From Acidobacteriaceae bacterium (GTDB lineage: Bacteria > Acidobacteriota > Terriglobia > Terriglobales > Acidobacteriaceae): a stretch of DNA of 14,012 nt. Within the stretch, counting starts at the first letter, position 1. Every line of letters begins with the position of its first letter. Location of the stretch: contig JASIJX010000074.1 of the NCBI GenBank assembly GCA_030049955.1, positions 1-14,012 of the forward strand, read 5' to 3'. A program made the position numbers and the translations under genes. The notes beneath the pieces are model-generated. The model was not told where the DNA came from. It did not search any database and was given only the letters and a program-made list of their open reading frames with translations. This document shows, in pieces, positions 1 through 5,995 of this stretch.

Positions 1-1274
1 ACGTCACCATTAGCAACTCTGGCGGCGGCACGCTGGCGTCGCCGACACTCCAGTACACCTACAACCAAGGAAATGGCTGGCTGAATGCTTCGGTTTCCGG
101 CAGCTCGGCCCCCTATACGTTGCAGGTCACCTTCCAAAATACCTGTGGCTTGGCTCTCGGGACCTACACCGCTACGCTTGCAATCTCCAGTTCGGGAGCG
201 AGCAACTCCCCGGTGAACCTTTCTATTACGCTGAACGTTGGGTCGTCGGGCTCACCCACCATCTCGCTTTCCCCAACCAGCCTCAGCTTCAGCGCAACGG
301 CCGGAGGCTCGAATCCATCCTCACAGAATGTCACCGTGAGCAACTCCGGCAGCGGAACGCTGGCGTCGCCGACGACCTCGATCAACTACGGCAGCGGAAG
401 CGGCTGGCTCACTGTGAGCTGTTCGGGTAGCTCAGCACCCTATACTTGTTCCAACCAGCCAAGCATTTCGGGACTCGCGGCCGGGACCTACACCGCCACG
501 GTTAATGTCACGAGTTCGGGAGCGACCAACTCACCTCAAAGCTATACCGTCGCGCTGAACATCACTTCGGGATCGCAGTGTGTCATGACCGCCCTGAACA
601 ATAACACCAATTGCGGGCCTTACGACTACACGCCGGTTCAAGAAATGAGTGGCGACGACGTCCAGATTGGACAGGGCGCGTATGCTCCTGTTTCAGGAAT
701 GTCAGAAACGACGACAGTACCGCTCTCGTTCAACGGGAACTGGAATACGGTCATGAACGTGCCGGCGGGCAACACGTCCGTCGTGTCTTACCCATCCATC
801 TGGACACCCTACAACGGGGAGTTGATAACCAGCTTTAACAACCTGTACTCGTCCTTCGCGGCGACTTCCGATGAATCGTCCAATACCAGCACCGATATCG
901 GCTTCGACATGTGGTTTAACGATTATGCCGACGAGGTGATGATCCAAACCGAAGAGATATACCGGCCAGTGTGCACTGGCAGCGAAATCCTGGCCACTGT
1001 CCAATTCGGCGGCACGAACGGCGTTCCCGTCAACTCCTGGAACCTGTGCATATTTGGCTCAGAGAGAATCTGGCAGATCGCGGGCAGCGGGAACGTGTAC
1101 GGCTTCACCAACGGTAGCGTGGATATCCTCTCCATGCTTAACTACCTCATCAACAACGGGTACCTGTCATCTAGCAGTACGATTAGCTCGATTGCCTATG
1201 GCTTCGAAGTTGTCACCACGAGCGGGAACAACGAGACCTTCTCGATGAGCAGTTGGTCAATTACCCAAAATTGA
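1..1274 (+). CDS. Secreted GH12-like glycosidase with BACON-like tandem repeats (5' end outside window)
   Basis: The reading frame is open from base 3, so the gene begins upstream of the window. The visible 423 residues have two parts. Up to about base 578 there are two copies of a Ser/Thr/Gly-rich beta-sandwich repeat with a period of 109 residues. Landmarks are PTISLSPTSLSF, SNSGSGTLASPT, GWLTVSCSGSSAPYT and GTYTATVNVTSSGA. This resembles the BACON-like repeats of secreted bacterial glycosidases. From about base 580 to the stop the sequence looks like GH12, an endo-beta-1,4-glucanase or xyloglucanase family. It has VSYPSIW, IGFDMWF followed by EVMI, whose Glu (bases 933-935) fits the nucleophile, and ISSIAYGFEV near the end, whose Glu (1206-1208) fits the acid/base. 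The tryptophan usual after EVMI is Gln here. The role is probably extracellular cleavage of glucan or xyloglucan backbones. The signal peptide would lie upstream. The GH12 call is by motif only and is fairly but not fully sure. Confidence 0.7.
   Translation, partial: VTISNSGGGTLASPTLQYTYNQGNGWLNASVSGSSAPYTLQVTFQNTCGLALGTYTATLAISSSGASNSPVNLSITLNVGSSGSPTISLSPTSLSFSATAGGSNPSSQNVTVSNSGSGTLASPTTSINYGSGSGWLTVSCSGSSAPYTCSNQPSISGLAAGTYTATVNVTSSGATNSPQSYTVALNITSGSQCVMTALNNNTNCGPYDYTPVQEMSGDDVQIGQGAYAPVSGMSETTTVPLSFNGNWNTVMNVPAGNTSVVSYPSIWTPYNGELITSFNNLYSSFAATSDESSNTSTDIGFDMWFNDYADEVMIQTEEIYRPVCTGSEILATVQFGGTNGVPVNSWNLCIFGSERIWQIAGSGNVYGFTNGSVDILSMLNYLINNGYLSSSSTISSIAYGFEVVTTSGNNETFSMSSWSITQN
12..373 (+). 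repeat. Tandem domain repeat, period 327 bp, in the GH12-like gene
   Basis: Bases 12-46 and 339-373 are nearly identical 35-mers (AGCAACTC, then GGC or GGA codons, then CGCTGGCGTCGCCGAC). They lie exactly 327 bases, or 109 codons, apart. They mark the same point in two consecutive beta-sandwich repeats. Nucleotide similarity is high here and decays on both sides, which fits domain duplication followed by drift. More copies may lie upstream of the window. Confidence 0.75.
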
Positions 1275-1279
1275 CGAGG

Positions 1280-1324
1280 GGGGAAAGCGCGCGAGAAGCG
1301 AATTGCTGTTTGTGGGCTTTCCCC
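1280..1324 (+). terminator. Long-loop inverted repeat just after the GH12-like gene
   Basis: GGGGAAAGC (1280-1288) pairs perfectly with GCTTTCCCC (1316-1324) across 27 bases. It starts 5 bases after the stop codon and is followed by TGATATTTT. The loop is long and the T run imperfect. It may be a weak terminator or a 3'-end stabilising stem upstream of the stronger terminator at 1379. Confidence 0.3.
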
Positions 1325-1378
1325 TGATATTTTGACAACTTGCTTTGCGCTTGTGCCTTTTCGCCGGAACGGAGTTAC

Positions 1379-1415
1379 AGAGGAAGGGATGGCTCCTAAA
1401 TCCCTTCCTCTTTTT
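1379..1415 (+). terminator. Intrinsic terminator after the GH12-like gene
   Basis: AGAGGAAGGGA (1379-1389) and TCCCTTCCTCT (1401-1411) form a perfect 11-bp stem, extendable by one T-A pair, with a 9 to 11 base loop. A run of T follows directly (TTTTATTT). This is a textbook rho-independent terminator on the plus strand. It separates the GH12-like gene from the GH2 promoter. Confidence 0.85.
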
Positions 1416-1612
1416 ATTTCGAAGAAGCTTGTGACAAGTCTCACAAAATGTTTTTGTCGCGTTGAGTAAGAAGATAGCGGCACGTGGATCTCGCCACGAG
1501 TAGTTCACTCCTGATACTTCACAAGAACAACGATAGTGAGATTTAAGACCGTAGTGCCTTGCAACTCTTAGTCCTTTCCCGGCTCAACGAATGGATGTAA
1601 AAGCCTACAGCT

Positions 1613-1643
1613 TCTGGTACGATCAATTTGTCTGGTAAGACCT
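1613..1643 (+). promoter_or_regulatory. Two tandem FadR-like operator candidates
   Basis: TCTGGTACGATC (1613-1624) and TCTGGTAAGACC (1631-1642) form a direct repeat 18 bases apart. Within each is a half-palindrome, TGGTACGATCA (1615-1625) and TGGTAAGACCT (1633-1643). Each differs by one base from the TNGTNNNACNA pattern known for the FadR branch of GntR regulators. The first also resembles the E. coli FadR site. The second overlaps the predicted -35 box and spacer, a position expected of a repressor site. A regulator of this branch is encoded at 4981-5694. That it binds here is an inference. Confidence 0.45.
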
Positions 1644-1656
1644 GAGCGCTTATATC
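1628..1656 (+). promoter_or_regulatory. Predicted sigma70-like promoter of GH2
   Basis: TTGTCT (1628-1633) and TATATC (1651-1656) are separated by 17 bases. They would start transcription about 20 bases before the ATG at 1682. The -10 box is the same hexamer as in the hydrolase promoter at 5881. The -35 box matches four of six consensus bases, so the call is moderate. Confidence 0.4.
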
Positions 1657-1681
1657 AATCTCCTCGCCGCCCAATCTATGA

Positions 1682-4615
1682 ATGGAGCACGCATTGAATA
1701 GACGCACGTTCTTTAAGAGTCTCAGCGCAATCTGTGTGGCGGCAAATGCCCGGTTCAGCACAGGCGCATGTTTACTAAACCGGGCGGACTTGATTGAATC
1801 GGTGAGCGGGGAAGGACTTTTTGAAGGACTCGTCCCGTTACCTTCTCATGTGATCGGTGTTCAATATCCAGTGATGGATCTCTCCGGGAAATGGAAGATC
1901 AATATGGATCCTTCTTCGGAGCTCCCACGAGTTAACGTGGACACTTCATTTTGGAAAGAAATCGAAATTCCAAATGAGTTTGCTACACAGGGGTGTGCCA
2001 TTGAGCCGGATCGTGAATATCCTTGCTGTAGATCGATCCGAATACCGCCAGACTTCGTGAATCGTCGTATATTTTTACGCTTTGACGGCGTCTATAGCTA
2101 TGCCCGTATCTGGGTAAACGGCACATATATTCGCGATCATTTCGGCGGCTTCACCGCATGGGATTGTGAGATCACCGAACATGTGAAGGCAGGAGAGGAG
2201 GCGGAGCTGATTGTCGGTGTCACTGATCGCAGCGACGACATATCCCAAGGCAGCTCTTACGCCAAACATCCAATCGCAGGCATCCTTCGCGATGTGCGAT
2301 TATTTTCAGTTCCACAGACATACCTTAGTAGTCTCGCGCTCACGGTAACACTCGGGGAAGGGTACAAGAACGGTCATATCCGCATCAGCCCGAAGCTATC
2401 CTCGCCAGCTATGAATCCTGCGCGACTGGAACTGAAGCTCACAGATGATTCCGGTCGGACCTTGGCGATTCAACCAAATTCAGTGTCTTTAGAGTTTTCG
2501 GATAAAAATACACCAATCGATATCGTTGCATTGAATCCGAAGCGTTGGGACGCCGAACATCCAAATCTTTATACGCTAGAGATGTCTGTGATCGTTGACG
2601 GCGTTATTTGCGAGAGGGTGCGACGGGCCATTGGATTTCGCACTGTTGAACGCGTCGGCAACCAACTTCTCGTGAATGGGAAGTCCGTGAAACTGCGCGG
2701 AGTCTGTCGCCACAGTGTCCACCCAGTCTATGGCAGGGCTGTCCCGGCTGAATTCGATGAGACTGATGCGAAGATCTTCCGCGCCGGAAACATCAACTTT
2801 GTTCGAACCTCGCACTACCCGCCCTCGGAACGATTCCTGGAAGCCTGTGATCGGCACGGAATCTATGTCGAAGAAGAGACCGCAGTATGTTGGTCCAATG
2901 TGGAGAAGGGACCTTCTTCCGATCCGAAGTTCACTGCGCGCTTCTTGAGCCAATTCGGCGAAATGATTGCTCGCGATCGCGATCATGTGTCAGTATTGTT
3001 CTGGTCGCTTGGGAACGAAAGTCAATGGGGGACGAACATCGCGCTGGAGCATCGGTTTGCAGCCGAGCACGACTCGAGCCGACCGACGATCTTCAGTTAT
3101 CCTGACACCGCTCCGCTGCCGTTACCATTCGATATTTACAGTAAACATTACGCGAGCGTTAACTCGGATCTAAGTAGCAACACAAACCCGGTCCTCAACG
3201 ACGAGTTTGCACACGTTTCTTGCTATAACCTGCAGACGCTGCGCCGTGACCCTGGTGTTCGCGCGTTTTGGGGTCAAAGCATTAGGTCGTTCGGGGAAAA
3301 GTTTATCTCAACGGAAGGTTGTCTGGGCGGGGCGATCTGGGCGGGTATCGATGAGGTATTTTTGCTGCCTAATGGCCCGGTTGGGTATGGCCCTTGGGGG
3401 CTGATTGACGGGTGGAGACGCGAAAAGCCGGAGTATTGGTTAACTAAAAAGGCCTACTCGCCGGTTCGGATCGATGATAGACCAATCCCGGTTCCTGAAA
3501 ATGGCAGTCCCCTTATCATTCCAATCCACAACGCCTTTGATCATACAGACTTGAATGAGATCACGATCCTGTGGTCATGTGGGTCGAAGGCGAGTCAGGT
3601 GCTACGGATCGACCTGCCCCCGCATGAATCGGGGTGTTTGGAGATCCCTGCGCTACATTGGAAATCCGGAGATGCGCTGCAGATGGTCTTCCTGGCCGGC
3701 AATGCGATGATCGACCAGTTCAGGATTCCCATTGGCCAATCGAAGCCATCCATTCAAGTTCCGAAGCCTGCCTCCGTGGAGTTCGAAAAGAGTGCGGGCA
3801 GCGTGGAGATCACTGGACCACGCTTCTCAGTCGTATTCAGTCAGGCGACGGGGCTAATAAGCGAAGCGCGATTCAATAATCAACTGGTTGTCGCGGGCGG
3901 ACCGTACCTTGACCTGGGCGGGGGGCCAATCATGAGCAATTGGCTGCTCAAAGAGTTTACTGCTGCTTTGGACGGAGATGCGGTGCAAATCCACACTTCC
4001 GGAGAGTGCAAACTGGACGGAGAAACCGAAAGTGTTGTGGTTGAATTCGAGATCCGCGTAGATGGGAGCGGATTAATATCGACCACCTATCGTCTTCATG
4101 GGGAAAAGCAGGGCAATCCGCAACTTGGCATCGCCTATATTCTCCCATCCACGATCGAGAAGCTGGCATGGAACCGTTCTTCCTTGTGGTCGGTATACCC
4201 AGAAGATCACATTGGTCGCCCTCAGGGAGTCGCTTTGAAAATTCCGAATCATGCGATGCTGCGTTATCAGATCAGGCCTGAATGGCCGTGGTCAGAGGAC
4301 GTGGGCGACTTTTTCCTCTGGGGTAAGGAAAACTGTACTCCGCAGGCCTCGAATGATTTTCGTTCTCTGAAAGAGAATGTTTGGTACGCCGCCTGTGTTC
4401 TGAGCGAGGGAAACATCCGCGTGCGCGCAGAAGGCGCCGCCGACATAGCGGCGCGGGCGGATGTGCTACCCAACGGACAAATTGCTTTCAGCCTCTATAA
4501 CTTTTGGCCCTACCCGGACCTTCAGTGGGGAAACTACACAGGTGTTGAAGCCGCGCCAGCCATTACCACCCACGAGGTGAAGATACGTCTCACGGATTGG
4601 CAGGAAGAGCTTTAG
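1682..4615 (+). CDS. GH2 beta-galactosidase-type enzyme, Tat-exported
   Basis: The 977-residue product has the GH2 domain order. A sugar-binding domain spans about residues 62-210 (MDLSGKWKI, FLRFDGVYSYARIWVNG), an Ig-like domain about 213-325, a TIM barrel about 330-600, and a C-terminal beta-sandwich about 690-970 like the LacZ small-chain domain (GPRFSVVFSQATGLISEARF). The acid/base is Glu446 in FWSLGNES. The nucleophile is probably Glu508 in NDEFAHV. The enzyme would release terminal beta-linked sugar, most likely galactose, though GH2 also includes mannosidases and glucuronidases. The N terminus has a twin-arginine motif, NRRTFFKS, so export by Tat is likely. The ATG follows an in-frame TGA directly and has only a weak ribosome-binding site, but the Tat motif placement supports it. 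The gene has its own promoter and terminator and is monocistronic. Confidence 0.9.
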   Translation: MEHALNRRTFFKSLSAICVAANARFSTGACLLNRADLIESVSGEGLFEGLVPLPSHVIGVQYPVMDLSGKWKINMDPSSELPRVNVDTSFWKEIEIPNEFATQGCAIEPDREYPCCRSIRIPPDFVNRRIFLRFDGVYSYARIWVNGTYIRDHFGGFTAWDCEITEHVKAGEEAELIVGVTDRSDDISQGSSYAKHPIAGILRDVRLFSVPQTYLSSLALTVTLGEGYKNGHIRISPKLSSPAMNPARLELKLTDDSGRTLAIQPNSVSLEFSDKNTPIDIVALNPKRWDAEHPNLYTLEMSVIVDGVICERVRRAIGFRTVERVGNQLLVNGKSVKLRGVCRHSVHPVYGRAVPAEFDETDAKIFRAGNINFVRTSHYPPSERFLEACDRHGIYVEEETAVCWSNVEKGPSSDPKFTARFLSQFGEMIARDRDHVSVLFWSLGNESQWGTNIALEHRFAAEHDSSRPTIFSYPDTAPLPLPFDIYSKHYASVNSDLSSNTNPVLNDEFAHVSCYNLQTLRRDPGVRAFWGQSIRSFGEKFISTEGCLGGAIWAGIDEVFLLPNGPVGYGPWGLIDGWRREKPEYWLTKKAYSPVRIDDRPIPVPENGSPLIIPIHNAFDHTDLNEITILWSCGSKASQVLRIDLPPHESGCLEIPALHWKSGDALQMVFLAGNAMIDQFRIPIGQSKPSIQVPKPASVEFEKSAGSVEITGPRFSVVFSQATGLISEARFNNQLVVAGGPYLDLGGGPIMSNWLLKEFTAALDGDAVQIHTSGECKLDGETESVVVEFEIRVDGSGLISTTYRLHGEKQGNPQLGIAYILPSTIEKLAWNRSSLWSVYPEDHIGRPQGVALKIPNHAMLRYQIRPEWPWSEDVGDFFLWGKENCTPQASNDFRSLKENVWYAACVLSEGNIRVRAEGAADIAARADVLPNGQIAFSLYNFWPYPDLQWGNYTGVEAAPAITTHEVKIRLTDWQEEL

Positions 4616-4639
4616 CGACAAGTGGGGTTGTCGATTTTT
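4616..4639 (+). terminator. Intrinsic terminator directly after GH2
   Basis: CGACAA (4616-4621) pairs with TTGTCG (4628-4633) around a GTGGGG loop, followed by ATTTTT. The stem begins at the base after the TAG stop codon. It is short but perfect with a clear T run. Confidence 0.7.
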
Positions 4640-4980
4640 CCGAGAGGTGAGTAGACTCCCGGCTTGAATTGTGTCATTGGAGAAGGGAGACACTGGCCAG
4701 ATGAAGGGCGTCCACTTTGAAAAAGCGCCAACTGTCCCCGTCTGCTCAGCAGTGTTTTGGGGAACAGCATGTCGCTGCGTGGACAACGAACGCGATCGGT
4801 TGGTGCCTGAAAGCCCAGGGGATCAACAACATGCGGATGATCCTAGGAGCTTTCTCCGTGAGGCCGCGCTCAATCGCGCAACCGGAAGGGAGCCTACGAT
4901 ACCAACTGGGCAGAGGAATTTGTTATGGCTACCCCGGCCAGTTTTATGCGATCCGCAAACCGGTCACATCCAGCACTCGA
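4640..4980. other. Region between GH2 and the GntR gene, no convincing gene
   Basis: This stretch lies beyond the GH2 terminator and downstream of the minus-strand regulator. Two plus-strand open frames start here (4671 and 4717) and run antisense into the regulator gene to 5096 and 5115. Neither has a recognisable domain. The piece read from 4717 (QHVAAWTTNAIGWCLKAQG) looks somewhat protein-like and could be a decayed gene, but I cannot place it. GTGTC and GACAC near 4673-4696 form a small inverted repeat without a T run. No terminator for the regulator is evident. Confidence 0.4.
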
Positions 4981-5694
4981 TCAGGAAGCGGCGTTGCGCG
5001 TCCGCCATGCGTTGCCCTTCGCCAGGGGAGCAAAGCGGTCCAACACCTGCTGGAGTCCATACTGCACATGACCCCGCATTGCCACATCCGCCTTGATCGG
5101 ATCTCCAGAGCATAGCGCTGTGGCGAGCGTGGCGTGAAAATTAGCCGGCGAAATGGTGCGGTGCGTTGTCGTATCGTAAAGCCAGTTGAAGACCAGCACC
5201 TGTTCCTTTTCAATGGCCTTGCTGAGCCCGACGCACCGCGCGATCTCCGCAATGCGCATGTGAAATTGCATGTGATAGGTGTGCACGGAGAACAGAAACA
5301 CCGGATCCGCTTCGGACTGACCAGCGAAATACAGGTGATCGAGGTGCTCGGCGCTCTTTTTGAGCTGCTTTTTCTCCTCAGCGGTTATATTCGACGTGCA
5401 CAGCCGGGCCGATTGTGCCTCCAGGGCTTCACGGATCTCGTACGAGCTGCGCATATCCTCCTCGGTTGGAATCCGCACCCGCGTTCCGATACGCGGCCGG
5501 CTCTCAACTACTCCCTCGGCTTCTAAACGCTGCAATGCTTCGGTAATCGGAATAAAGCTCGTGTTGAGCATCTTGGCCAGATGCCGGCGCGGGAGGATAT
5601 CTCCGATTTTGAAGGTGCCGCGAAGAATCTCATCGCGAATTTGCGTGTAGGCTGCCATCGCCAGCGAGCCTCTTTTCGCCCGCAGGATGGTCAT
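4981..5694 (-). CDS. GntR family regulator, FadR/FCD subfamily
   Basis: The 237-residue protein has an N-terminal winged helix-turn-helix (about residues 10-77; AAYTQIRDEILRG, ITEALQRLEAEGVV, RPRIGTRV) and a C-terminal helical FCD ligand domain (about 83-220). Candidate metal ligands are His141 (in place of the usual Asp/Asn), His145, His187 and His209. Their spacings of 4 and 22 residues at the two ends fit the FCD pattern. FCD regulators usually sense small organic acids or sugar acids and often repress catabolic genes. The start at 5694 is chosen because GGAGG lies 7 bases upstream and the length fits the family. A longer in-frame start at 5805 would add 37 weakly structured residues. The gene is divergent from the two-domain hydrolase. 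It is probably the local regulator, with candidate sites at 1613-1643 and 5867-5876. Confidence 0.88.
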   Translation of the reverse strand: MTILRAKRGSLAMAAYTQIRDEILRGTFKIGDILPRRHLAKMLNTSFIPITEALQRLEAEGVVESRPRIGTRVRIPTEEDMRSSYEIREALEAQSARLCTSNITAEEKKQLKKSAEHLDHLYFAGQSEADPVFLFSVHTYHMQFHMRIAEIARCVGLSKAIEKEQVLVFNWLYDTTTHRTISPANFHATLATALCSGDPIKADVAMRGHVQYGLQQVLDRFAPLAKGNAWRTRNAAS

Positions 5695-5858
5695 TTCTCT
5701 GCCTCCGCCAGCAATAGGACGCCGTTGCTCGGCGTTCGTAGCCAACGCCACTTCAGGCTTTGCAGGCGTTAGTGTACTTGTCCACTTCTTTCGTGCTGGC
5801 AGCATTTGACGTCCCTATCTCACTGGAGAGCTAAACAAAAGCTTTCTTTTTATTTCGC

Positions 5859-5886
5859 TTGACAACGTATGCATGCTTTATATATC
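5859..5886 (+). promoter_or_regulatory. Predicted sigma70-like promoter of the two-domain hydrolase
   Basis: A perfect TTGACA (5859-5864) and TATATC (5881-5886) are spaced by 16 bases in the AT-rich gap between the divergent regulator and hydrolase genes. Transcription would begin near 5893. It would therefore not include the ATG at 5873, which supports the TTG start at 5996 and a leader of about 100 bases. Confidence 0.6.
5867..5876. promoter_or_regulatory. Near-palindromic operator candidate in the hydrolase promoter spacer
   Basis: GTATGCATGC matches its own reverse complement at 8 of 10 positions and lies between the -35 and -10 boxes. GTAT/ATAC-type palindromes are typical of GntR-family operators, and a GntR gene is divergent from this promoter. 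Short palindromes also occur by chance, so confidence is limited. Confidence 0.3.
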
Positions 5887-5995
5887 ACATTTCCATATTA
5901 AAGAAAAGGGCGCAGAAGCGCTGAAAAGTTGCTTTTGCCCTGAGCCACGCTTCCATGACCGACAAGTCAGTTTTGGGATCAATAGGGATAAAACA

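Larger units (their letters stand above)
1275..1681. other. Intergenic region between the GH12-like gene and GH2
   Basis: These 407 bases hold no convincing gene. The left part has the two 3' hairpins listed separately. Bases 1416-1610 show nothing I can name. The right part (1613-1656) has the paired FadR-like sites and the GH2 promoter. Confidence 0.6.

Noticed and set aside
1409..1421. 13-base sequence TCTTTTTATTTCG shared with 5845-5857
   Set aside because: One copy is the T tail of a terminator and the other lies in an AT-rich promoter gap. The match is low-complexity and best explained by chance.
1591..1638. 15-codon frame MDVKAYSFWYDQFVW upstream of GH2, a possible leader peptide
   Set aside because: It lies upstream of the predicted transcription start, overlaps the operator candidates and has no ribosome-binding site or attenuator behind it.
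4671..5115. Plus-strand open frames of 141 and 132 codons
   Set aside because: Their second halves are antisense to the GntR regulator and neither has a recognised domain. Only the first part is kept as an unassigned region.
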